From: an uncultured Bacteroidales bacterium | GTDB taxonomy: Bacteria; Bacteroidota; Bacteroidia; Bacteroidales; Paludibacteraceae | NCBI GenBank assembly: GCA_946619625.1 | Contig: CAMOMF010000215.1 | Location: 1-5,973 of the forward strand | Reading direction: 5' to 3' | DNA length: 5,973 nucleotides | Part shown: in pieces, positions 1 to 4,687 of the stretch | Layout of the letters: each line of letters opens with the position of its first letter | Position numbering within the stretch: the stretch's first letter is position 1 | The notes under the pieces: generated by a model | Told to the model about the DNA's origin: nothing | The model's input: the letters and a program-made list of their open reading frames with translations, nothing else | Databases searched by the model: none | Translations under genes and position numbers: made by a program

Positions 1-1
1 T

Positions 2-184
2 CGGTTTATCCGCTATGCTGATGGCTGGTTCAGTAGAATGTATACCCTGTCCGGCTTTTTTGTGTCGCAAGGAGCTATATATGGCGCACAGTACACCTTT
101 CCGGTCACTCTCGCCCCAGGGTTCTATATTTTCAATATCTATGTTGAGAGTACTGTTGTTCGAAAGAAAGTGCTCATTTTGTAA
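2..184 (+). CDS. C-terminal 60 aa of an exported protein with a secretion-tail-like domain (5' partial)
   Basis: An open frame enters from the left edge and stops at TAA 182-184. The visible 60 residues contain MYTLSGFFVSQGA, then APGFYIFNIYVES and end VVRKKVLIL. The order (turn with xYxxxG, strand, LAPGxY, strand, basic KK/RK, hydrophobic end) is what I know from C-terminal beta-sandwich tails of the type A sorting-domain (Por secretion tail) kind or of small DUF3244-like secreted proteins of Bacteroidetes. The assignment rests on pattern only. The same layout recurs in the next gene (551-847), whose tail reads LYTRNGKLL, GSYTLYAKVEG, VVRKVILK, so the two are probably paralogous at their C-termini. 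The start, signal peptide and full length lie outside the window, so it may be a large secreted enzyme or another ~100-aa protein. Nothing in the visible part shows frameshift or decay. Confidence 0.6.
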   Translation, partial: RFIRYADGWFSRMYTLSGFFVSQGAIYGAQYTFPVTLAPGFYIFNIYVESTVVRKKVLIL

Positions 185-345
185 TTTCTAAAATAGCAAA
201 ATACGGTTCGTGTTCGCCTTGTGAAAGGGCGTAATAACCCCCGCTTTGTATCTTTTTGTGTTCTTTTTGTTAAGATTTATATGCTATTTTTTAAGAAAAG
301 TGCGTTTTTTTGACGTTTTTTCTTGCATGATTGAAAAATTTGCTA
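185..345. other. Gene-free AT-rich spacer between the partial gene and the next promoter
   Basis: No credible reading frame is present. The stretch contains one imperfect nested hairpin (204-239, listed separately), T-rich runs around 253-320, and the -33 box of the next gene at 323-325. I see nothing else in it. Confidence 0.6.
204..257 (+). terminator. Possible weak terminator of the partial upstream gene
   Basis: Twenty bases after the stop codon, CGCC (215-218) can pair with GGCG (228-231), and outside it GGTT (205-208) with AACC (236-239), giving a nested but interrupted stem. A T-rich stretch (TCTTTTTG, 251-258) follows about 12 nt later rather than directly. The stem is short and the T run is displaced, so this is only a candidate. 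Confidence 0.25.
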
Positions 346-353
346 TATCTTTG
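323..353 (+). promoter_or_regulatory. Bacteroidetes-type promoter for the 98-aa secreted protein
   Basis: TTG (323-325), then exactly 20 nt, then TATCTTTG (346-353) matches the Bacteroidetes sigma-ABfr consensus (-33 TTG, N19-21, -7 TAnnTTTG). Transcription should begin near 359-361, about 190 nt before the start codon. The sequence around the -33 box (TCTTGCAT) is identical to that of the promoter at 1772-1802. Confidence 0.85.
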
Positions 354-358
354 CAGCG

Positions 359-550
359 CTTTCCAAAAAAAGGAAAGTGTTTTGATTACATTTTTATAAG
401 GTATTAGTACTGTTAGAAGTTCCCAAGTGTGGGAACGGAGGTACAAAAAGATTGTTTAACTCTTGGCAATGTCCCGAAAATCGGTTGAGCCGGTAAATAG
501 TTTAACTGTTAAAGAGGACGGGCCAACTATTAATGAAAGGAGAAATAACA
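359..550 (+). promoter_or_regulatory. Long structured 5' leader of unknown class
   Basis: The predicted transcript has a leader of about 190 nt, unusually long for a 98-aa product. Visible pairings are CTTTCC 359-364 with GGAAAG 372-377 at the very 5' end; GTTCCCA 419-425 with TGGGAAC 430-436 (perfect, loop AGTG); and a long-range stem TTGGC 463-467 / GCCAA 522-526 continued by GTCC 471-474 / GGAC 516-519. Inside it CGG 482-484 can pair either with CCG 474-476 (CCGA-AAA-TCGG) or with CCG 490-492 (CGG-TTGAG-CCG). GTTTAACT occurs twice, at 454-461 and 500-507. I do not recognise a known riboswitch core. It could be a cis-regulatory leader, an mRNA stabiliser, or incidental structure. Confidence 0.45.
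536..542 (+). promoter_or_regulatory. Ribosome binding site that fixes the start at 551
   Basis: AAAGGAG lies 8 nt before the ATG at 551. The alternative in-frame ATG at 533 overlaps this site and would put seven hydrophilic residues (MKGEITM) in front of a signal peptide that otherwise begins MKKVFLSLF. Both points favour 551. Confidence 0.7.
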
Positions 551-847
551 ATGAAAAAGGTATTTTTGAGTCTGTTTACGATTCTGAGTGTATTGTCTGC
601 AAGTCAAAGTGTAGCGGTTGCCGCAACTCGTCAAAATAATGATTCTGTCAAGGTACGGTTCCGCGAAAACACAGTGGTGGTGTCAGCCCCCAAAATGACT
701 GAAGCGCGTCTTTATACGCGTAATGGCAAACTGCTGAACAAAGAGCAAGGAAAGATTGCTCAGTTCGAACTGCAAAATCGTGGCTCATACACACTTTACG
801 CGAAAGTAGAGGGAAAAACGGTTGTACGTAAAGTGATTCTGAAATAA
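551..847 (+). CDS. Small exported protein with a secretion-tail-like beta domain
   Basis: A 98-aa protein of unknown function. The first ~25 residues are a clear Sec signal peptide: MKK, a hydrophobic core VFLSLFTILSVL, and a small-residue region ending AVAA. The mature part of about 73 residues has alternating hydrophobic strands (VKVRFRENTVVVSAP) and then a tail with ARLYTRNGKLL, GSYTLYAKVEG and VVRKVILK. This resembles small DUF3244-like or sorting-tail-like proteins of Bacteroidales; I cannot assign the family from sequence alone. There is no lipobox cysteine and no further membrane segment, so the product is likely periplasmic or secreted. The start at 551 is preferred over 533 because AAAGGAG sits 8 nt upstream. 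The gene appears monocistronic: strong promoter at 323-353, structured leader, and a strong terminator at 918-971. Its tail resembles that of the partial gene at 2-184. No catalytic motif is seen. Confidence 0.8.
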   Translation: MKKVFLSLFTILSVLSASQSVAVAATRQNNDSVKVRFRENTVVVSAPKMTEARLYTRNGKLLNKEQGKIAQFELQNRGSYTLYAKVEGKTVVRKVILK

Positions 848-858
848 GTTTTCCCAAC

Positions 859-883
859 GCCTGCTCTGAGTAGAGGCAGAGGC
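859..883 (+). other. Bulged hairpin in the 3' UTR of the small exported protein gene
   Basis: GCCTGCTCT (859-867) can pair with AGAGGCAGAGGC (872-883) around loop GAGT, with two single-base bulges. No T run follows, so it is unlikely to terminate by itself. It may be incidental. Confidence 0.25.
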
Positions 884-917
884 AATTTGATTGCTTCGAT
901 TTATTTCAATCCAAATG

Positions 918-971
918 GAGTGTAGCACATGCAGGGTGATTTTTCACCCGCAGTGTTGTACTCTTTTTTTT
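918..971 (+). terminator. Strong Rho-independent terminator
   Basis: The left arm 918-939 and right arm 944-963 form a 20-bp stem (three G-U pairs, single-A bulges at 929 and 933) capped by TTTT (940-943). The top of the stem is GGGTGA/TCACCC. Eight T residues follow at once (964-971). It lies 70 nt downstream of the stop at 847 and most likely ends that transcript. Confidence 0.85.
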
Positions 972-990
972 GTGAAATTGAGTTGCTTGA

Positions 991-1019
991 ACAGCCCCGT
1001 GAGCAAAAAGCGGTGCTGT
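991..1019. other. Small imperfect inverted repeat
   Basis: ACAGC (991-995) pairs with GCTGT (1015-1019), and after one C-T mismatch CCG (997-999) pairs with CGG (1011-1013) around an 11-nt loop. It lies downstream of the main terminator and is not followed by a T run. No role can be given. Confidence 0.35.
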
Positions 1020-1141
1020 GGGTATGGTGGTGCGGTTTGGAGGATGTTATATAAGGATTTAATAATTACATGGTTATATGTAATCTTGTCCAAAGTGCAT
1101 TTTTGGTGGAGAGTGGTAAATTTTGCTCACCCTTCGGAGAC

Positions 1142-1174
1142 CTTCTCATGGTCCTCTCATGATCCTCTCATGGT
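1142..1174. repeat. 11-bp tandem repeat, three copies
   Basis: Three consecutive units, CTTCTCATGGT, CCTCTCATGAT and CCTCTCATGGT, occupy 1142-1152, 1153-1163 and 1164-1174. They differ at one or two positions. The period is not a multiple of three, which argues against a coding role. Confidence 0.85.
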
Positions 1175-1186
1175 GGTATAAAGAAA

Positions 1187-1231
1187 CCTCACCCCAGCCC
1201 TCTGCCAAGGAGAGGGGGACAAGGAGAGAAA
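1187..1231. repeat. REP-like GC-rich hairpin element
   Basis: The segment starts CCTCACCCCAGCCC. CCCTCT (1198-1203) pairs with AGAGGG (1211-1216), loop GCCAAGG, flanked by C-rich and G-rich arms. The CCTCACCCC...CCCTCT...AGAGGGG pattern is a common dispersed intergenic element in many bacterial genomes; that this copy belongs to such a family is an inference, since only one copy is in the window. It ends in CAAGGAGAGAAA (1220-1231), which recurs exactly at 1281-1292. Confidence 0.5.
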
Positions 1232-1254
1232 TTATGAGTTATGAGGGAAGTTAT

Positions 1255-1340
1255 CGTCCATAGCGCAGTGTAGGAAAGCGCAAGGAGAGAAAATCTCCTC
1301 AGCGAGTAGTCGCCCTAATACTATTAGGACATAATGGACG
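1255..1340. other. Foldable multi-hairpin (cloverleaf-like) module
   Basis: CGTCCAT (1255-1261) and ATGGACG (1334-1340) form a perfect 7-bp outer stem. Within it are four consecutive small inverted repeats: GCGC 1263-1266 / GCGC 1278-1281; AGGAGA 1283-1288 / TCTCCT 1294-1299; GCGA 1302-1305 / TCGC 1310-1313; and CCTAATA 1314-1320 / TATTAGG 1322-1328 around a single C. The 86-nt length and arm order recall a class II tRNA, with a D-loop-like AGTGTAGGAAA. However, the anticodon-arm loop (AGAAAAT) lacks U33, no TTCRA T-loop is present, the last arm is a near loopless palindrome, and 5 nt separate it from the outer stem. It is therefore not called as a tRNA. It could be a small non-autonomous element or a structured RNA. 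Confidence 0.45.
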
Positions 1341-1350
1341 CAATAATTTA

Positions 1351-1378
1351 GAACAAGGAATAAGGAACAAGGAGCAAG
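1351..1378. repeat. 14-bp tandem duplication
   Basis: GAACAAGGAATAAG (1351-1364) is followed directly by GAACAAGGAGCAAG (1365-1378), with two mismatches. It abuts the first unit of the 55-bp repeat and overlaps it by 2 nt. Confidence 0.75.
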
Positions 1379-1646
1379 CTGCTGCAGGGCTATTCATACG
1401 AAGAGTGATATTGCATTATTTCGAGATAAGAAGCTGCTGCAGGGCTATTCATACGAAGAGCGATATTGCATTATTTCGAGATAAGAAGCTACTGCAGGGC
1501 TATTCATACGAAGAGCGATATTGCATTATTTCGAGGTAAGAAGCTGCTGCAGGGCTATTCATACGAAGAGCGATATTGCATTATTACGAGATAAGAAGCT
1601 GCTGCAGGGCTATTCATACGAAGAGCGACATTGCATTATTTTAAGA
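1377..1646. repeat. 55-bp tandem repeat (minisatellite), four full copies and one shortened copy
   Basis: Units begin at 1377, 1432, 1487, 1542 and 1597, each with AGCTGCTGCAGGGC (AGCTACTGCAGGGC in the third). The spacing is exactly 55 bp. Each contains the palindrome CTGCAG, a TTC-ATAC-GAA mini-palindrome and TTGCATTATT. Copies differ by single bases: AGAGTGAT in copy 1, GCTACTGC and CGAGGTAAG in copy 3, TTATTACGAG in copy 4, GCGACATT in copy 5. The last copy lacks about 5 bp (CGAGA) near its end. A 55-bp period shifts the frame in every unit, so it is not a protein repeat. There are no variable spacers, so it is not CRISPR. Such arrays commonly vary in copy number between strains. Function unknown. 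Confidence 0.92.
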
Positions 1647-1655
1647 AGAATATGA

Positions 1656-1707
1656 CAAATAGAAAGGAAGCACAAAGAGTTCAAATAGAAAGGAAGAACA
1701 AAGAGTT
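1656..1707. repeat. 26-bp tandem duplication
   Basis: The 26-bp unit at 1656-1681 is repeated at 1682-1707 with one change (GGAAGCACAAAG against GGAAGAACAAAG). It lies between the 55-bp array and the promoter of the permease operon. Confidence 0.88.
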
Positions 1708-1755
1708 TCCCATATGGTAAACACTGCAGACGTGGAAAAAGTGCAATTTTTGCAG

Positions 1756-1802
1756 AAAAAGCTTTTTTTTCTTGCATATATCAAAAAAAAGCAGTATCTT
1801 TG
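1756..1802 (+). promoter_or_regulatory. Promoter of the permease-lipoprotein operon, with an A/T palindrome upstream
   Basis: TTG (1772-1774), a 20-nt spacer and TATCTTTG (1795-1802) fit the Bacteroidetes promoter consensus exactly. The predicted transcription start near 1809 leaves a leader of only ~16 nt before ATG 1825. The perfect palindrome AAAAAGCTTTTT (1756-1767) sits just upstream of the -33 box and could bend DNA or act like an UP element; that role is inference. Confidence 0.85.
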
Positions 1803-1824
1803 CACCGCGAAATGAACGCCTCTG

Positions 1825-3048
1825 ATGAGAACCGAAGTACAGATAGCCCGTCGGCTGCATTTTTCCGAAGAGGGAGCCGGACGCCGTATATCCCGCCCAG
1901 CCGTACGGGTGGCGGTGGGCGGCATAGCCATAGGTGTGGCGGTTATGATTGTCACACTGACCGTTGTCTTCGGATTCAAACAGACCATACGCGACAAAGT
2001 GATAGGTTTTGGCGGGCATATTCAGGTGGTGAACTTCGACAACAACAACACCTACGAAATGCAGCCAATATTAGTGACGGACAGTTTGCTTGACAAACTG
2101 CGGGCGTTGGGTGGCGTGGCAAGCGTCTCGGCGTTCTGTACGAAGCCGGGAATCATTAAGACTTCGGACGCTTTTCAGGGGATGGTGCTGAAGGGGACGG
2201 ATGATATGCGTTTTTTCGAGCGTAACCTTTGTGACGGACGGCTGCCAGCAGACCCCAAGGAAGTGCTGCTGTCCCGGCGAATGAGCAGGAAACTGCGGCT
2301 TGGGATTGACAGCACGTTCTATTGTTATTTTGTAGAGGACGAGGTGCGCGTGCGAAAAGTGTCGGTTTGCGGAATCTACAACACCGATTTCTCCGACTAT
2401 GATGACCTATTCGTCATAGGTGACATGCAGGCCATCCGCCAACTGAACCGGTGGGATGCCAACCAAGCATCGGGCATGGAGATTCGAATCTCCGATTTCC
2501 ATCGCCTGCAGGAGGTGGCAGACGAGGTATATTTCGCTACTGCCAACCATATGGACAATGAGGGGAACGCGTATTTCACACAGACGATAGAGGACCTTAA
2601 TCCCACTATCTTCGCATGGCTGAACCTGTTGGATATGAATGTGGTTGTAATCATAGTGCTGATGTTGGCGGTCAGTGCCATGAATATCATCTCGGGACTG
2701 ATTATACTCATTCTTGGGAATATTCCCACTATCGGCCTGCTTAAGTCGCTTGGTGCCACCAATGGCTTTGTCAGGCGCATTTTTCTGGTGCAGGCTGCCT
2801 TCTTGGTAAGTAAAGGCATGCTGATAGGCAATATACTGGGTTTGCTGTTGTGCGCTGTGCAGTTTTTCTTCCGGGTTATACCCTTGGATCCCACCTCGTA
2901 CTACGTCAGTTACGTACCTATTGCCTGGAACGTGGGGGCGTGGGTGGCGCTCAATGTAGGGACGCTGGCACTAATCATGCTCATTCTGTTGCTTCCGGCG
3001 TCTATTGTGAGCCGAATTTCGCCCGCAAGAGTTATGCGGTGGGAATAA
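1825..3048 (+). CDS. FtsX/LolC-E-type ABC transporter permease
   Basis: A 407-aa inner-membrane permease of the FtsX/MacB superfamily, closest by pattern to the LolC/LolE-like permeases of Bacteroidetes, whose relatives extract lipoproteins from the inner membrane with an ATPase such as LolD. Layout: a cytoplasmic N-terminus with IARRLHFSEEG and SRPAVRVAVGGIAIGVAVMI (TM1 about 29-51); a periplasmic MacB_PCD-type domain of about 220 residues (52-270), including IGFGGHIQVVNF and EVLLSRRMSRKL; then three C-terminal segments (about 271-296, 318-346, 368-393) with the FtsX signature IGLLKSLGATNGFVRRIFL (303-321) and a terminal SPARVMRWE. Length fits the family (~400-415). ATG 1825 is chosen because RTEVQIARRL starts the conserved region; the ATG at 1812 is in another frame. 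No ATPase gene is in the window, so the partner must be encoded elsewhere. A lipoprotein gene follows 34 nt later. The substrate cannot be read from sequence. Confidence 0.9.
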   Translation: MRTEVQIARRLHFSEEGAGRRISRPAVRVAVGGIAIGVAVMIVTLTVVFGFKQTIRDKVIGFGGHIQVVNFDNNNTYEMQPILVTDSLLDKLRALGGVASVSAFCTKPGIIKTSDAFQGMVLKGTDDMRFFERNLCDGRLPADPKEVLLSRRMSRKLRLGIDSTFYCYFVEDEVRVRKVSVCGIYNTDFSDYDDLFVIGDMQAIRQLNRWDANQASGMEIRISDFHRLQEVADEVYFATANHMDNEGNAYFTQTIEDLNPTIFAWLNLLDMNVVVIIVLMLAVSAMNIISGLIILILGNIPTIGLLKSLGATNGFVRRIFLVQAAFLVSKGMLIGNILGLLLCAVQFFFRVIPLDPTSYYVSYVPIAWNVGAWVALNVGTLALIMLILLLPASIVSRISPARVMRWE

Positions 3049-3082
3049 GTTGTTAATCAATAAAAATGAAAATATATAATTT

Positions 3083-3889
3083 ATGAAACGTAGTTTATTT
3101 TTAGGATTGATTGTTTTGTTGTTGGCGGGTTGTAACCTCAAGAAATCCGATGAAGTGGTACGCACCACGAACTATACCTACGAGGAGTACTATCCTCTTA
3201 TGGACGGCAGAGTGGACAGCCTTCATATTGCCATTGCAGTGGAGTTTCCCGAGAAAGTGCCCAATGATGATTTGCTTGAACCGATACAGCAGAATATCAA
3301 GAGCGAGATTTTCGGCGATGCATACCAATACATGGACATCAAGCAGGCAATCGAAGCATTCACAGCCATGCTCAAAACTGAGTATCGCCAGAACAACCTG
3401 CCGGTTGCCGAGGAAAGAAGGGCGGAGAATGACCCCGCTTTGGATGCCATCCTCAATGAAGAACAGATTATCTCATCCATGGTGATGGACGTGCACAATT
3501 ACATCCTCAGTTATGCCGTGGAGCGATATGTGTTCATGGGAGGTGCGCATGGCAGCAATTACCGCATTTTCTACAACTACGACCTCAACACCGGCGAGCA
3601 GTTGCATGAGGAGGATATTTTTGTCGAGGGCTACGAGGAGCCGCTTACCGAACTGCTGCTCTCCAATATGGTGGCGCAGAACGAGGATGTCGAACTAATA
3701 GACGACCTCAAGCGGTATGGCTACAATGTGGACGAGATTCTGCCCAACGACAATTTCTTCCTTACCGACAGCAGTCTGGTCTATGTGTTCAACCCCTACG
3801 ACATAGCCCCTTACTCGTTGGGTGAAACGGAGATCTCCATTGCTTACGACCAACTGCAAGACCTCCTGCAAACGCCTGAACGGTTCTGA
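3083..3889 (+). CDS. DUF3298 (RsiV-like) lipoprotein
   Basis: A 268-aa predicted lipoprotein. MKRSLFLGLIVLLLAGC gives a signal peptide with lipobox LAGC and the acylated cysteine at residue 17. The following NLKKSDE is acidic and Ser-containing, somewhat like the lipoprotein export signals reported in Bacteroidetes, so surface exposure is possible but not shown. Residues ~30-140 correspond to a DUF4163-like N-terminal part. Residues ~145-262 match the DUF3298/RsiV C-terminal pattern: YVFMGGAHGSNYRIFYNYDLNTGEQL (149-174), EEDIF (176-180), NFFLTDSSLVYVFNPYDIAPYSLG (224-247), then ISIAYDQL. Family members include sigma-V anti-sigma factors that bind lysozyme, but here there is no cytoplasmic domain or sigma gene, so that role should not be transferred. 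It lies 34 nt after the permease on the same strand, probably cotranscribed. A hairpin and a terminator follow. Confidence 0.85.
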   Translation: MKRSLFLGLIVLLLAGCNLKKSDEVVRTTNYTYEEYYPLMDGRVDSLHIAIAVEFPEKVPNDDLLEPIQQNIKSEIFGDAYQYMDIKQAIEAFTAMLKTEYRQNNLPVAEERRAENDPALDAILNEEQIISSMVMDVHNYILSYAVERYVFMGGAHGSNYRIFYNYDLNTGEQLHEEDIFVEGYEEPLTELLLSNMVAQNEDVELIDDLKRYGYNVDEILPNDNFFLTDSSLVYVFNPYDIAPYSLGETEISIAYDQLQDLLQTPERF

Positions 3890-3921
3890 ACAGGAGTGCA
3901 ACGTCCTTTTTGGGGTAGTGT

Positions 3922-3940
3922 AGGGTTATATACATACCCT
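3922..3940 (+). other. Hairpin between lipoprotein stop and terminator
   Basis: AGGGT (3922-3926) pairs with ACCCT (3936-3940) around a 9-nt A/T loop. No T run follows. It could stabilise the 3' end of the operon transcript. Confidence 0.35.
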
Positions 3941-3955
3941 CGTTAAACTTACAAG

Positions 3956-3984
3956 AAAAGAGAGACCGGAAAAGTCTCTCTTTT
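3956..3984. terminator. Bidirectional Rho-independent terminator between convergent operons
   Basis: AAAAGAGAGAC (3956-3966) pairs perfectly with GTCTCTCTTTT (3974-3984) around CGGAAAA. The plus strand runs into T5 (3981-3985), and the minus strand reads out through TTTTCTTGT. It lies 67 nt after the lipoprotein stop and 53 nt beyond the end of the minus-strand DUF4290 gene, so it can serve both. Confidence 0.9.
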
Positions 3985-4036
3985 TGTTCGCCGTCCGGTA
4001 CGGGAATATCCGCACACCTCGTATTATCTTGATTTC

Positions 4037-4687
4037 TCAGCCTTTCTTTTTCTTCTTTTTGTTATCATGCTGTTGTTGCGTTTTTTTCGGCACTAATTGC
4101 CATGCATGCATCAGCTGGAAATCCTCGAAATCACACCGCAGTTTCCCGTCTGAGAGCAGGCTGATATCCTCAATGATTCGCTCCGGCTCCACTTGGTCTT
4201 TGTTCCACAGCAAGTATTGCTGTTTCAGTTTGTTTGCCAATCGGTTAATCAGATAGTTCTGTCGCTCGATATCGGTTTCGTCCAAACATGCCTGTACCAT
4301 ATTCTGAATAATACGCCCATAGTGACGCATACGTATGGGGGACGAACTATAGGGCAGGCGTTCCGGATTCAGGTGCAGTTCTTCGGGATGCGGCATGCCA
4401 TAAGGCCAATCAATATCGAGGCGGAAACCAGACATAATCGCCAAGTGGTCGTACACAACATGCTTGGACTCTTCCTGGCGAAGGTAGGGGAACAGACTCT
4501 GCATAGTGCGGATGATACTCTCTACGCACTGCTCTCTTTCCGCCTTGTCTTCTATCGTAAGGGCATACTCTACCATGTGCTGCACATTGAGTCCGTAATC
4601 GCGCATGAGCAACTTACCTTGTAGCGAGGGATATTCCCTTGTTTGATTGTTTGTTGGTTTGGTGGTTGATAGTTTTGGATGTAGCAC
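4037..4687 (-). CDS. DUF4290 family protein
   Basis: A cytoplasmic protein of unknown function, 216 aa from GTG 4687, in the Bacteroidetes-specific DUF4290 family. Conserved stretches as I know them: YGLNVQHMVEYALTIED (31-47), the DHLAIMSGFRLDIDWPYG block (80-97), RHYGRIIQNM (121-130), WNKD (161-164) and LSDGKL (179-184). It is mainly helical with no signal peptide or membrane segment. The C-terminus is a Q/H/K tail ending in six lysines and glycine, which could bind nucleic acid or be disordered. Start choice: ATG at 4606 (residue 28) would remove REYPSLQGKLLMRDYG, which matches the family N-terminus (Y-x-x-Q-x-KL...YG), so an upstream start is needed. GTG 4687 is the only usual start codon available and shares its G with the TAG stop of the preceding nuclease gene (TAGTG), indicating translational coupling. 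The exact start remains less certain than the gene. Confidence 0.88.
   Translation of the reverse strand: MLHPKLSTTKPTNNQTREYPSLQGKLLMRDYGLNVQHMVEYALTIEDKAEREQCVESIIRTMQSLFPYLRQEESKHVVYDHLAIMSGFRLDIDWPYGMPHPEELHLNPERLPYSSSPIRMRHYGRIIQNMVQACLDETDIERQNYLINRLANKLKQQYLLWNKDQVEPERIIEDISLLSDGKLRCDFEDFQLMHAWQLVPKKTQQQHDNKKKKKKG

Larger units (their letters stand above)
972..1770. other. Gene-free repeat-rich intergenic region
   Basis: About 800 bases without a credible gene. Open frames here use atypical starts, give no recognisable protein and cross repeats whose period is not a multiple of three. In order the region holds a small hairpin (991-1019), an unremarkable stretch to about 1140, an 11-bp tandem repeat, a REP-like hairpin, a multi-hairpin module, a 14-bp duplication, the 55-bp minisatellite, a 26-bp duplication and an A/T-rich palindrome before the next promoter. 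These are listed separately. No transposase remnant or tRNA is seen. Confidence 0.7.

Noticed and set aside
469..639. 56-codon upstream open frame overlapping the start of the small exported protein
   Set aside because: No ribosome binding site precedes its ATG, the product has no recognisable pattern, and it lies within the structured leader.
891..1181. 96-codon plus-strand open frame
   Set aside because: It needs a non-ATG start, runs through the terminator hairpin (918-971) and the 11-bp tandem repeat, and its product has no recognisable domain or sensible composition.
1255..1340. tRNA gene
   Set aside because: Arm order is tRNA-like, but U33, the TTCRA T-loop and proper stacking of T arm on acceptor stem are absent. 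Kept as a foldable module only.
1377..1646. CRISPR array
   Set aside because: The units are contiguous and near-identical over all 55 bp, with no variable spacers, and no cas genes are nearby.
1641..2019. Two minus-strand open frames of 112-118 codons
   Set aside because: They lie antisense to the permease start and its promoter, contain low-complexity translations of A/T tracts and repeats, and resemble no family.
3083..3889. Anti-sigma factor role for the DUF3298 lipoprotein
   Set aside because: RsiV-type regulators need a cytoplasmic sigma-binding region and usually a neighbouring sigma gene. Here there is only a lipoprotein signal and no sigma factor in the window.
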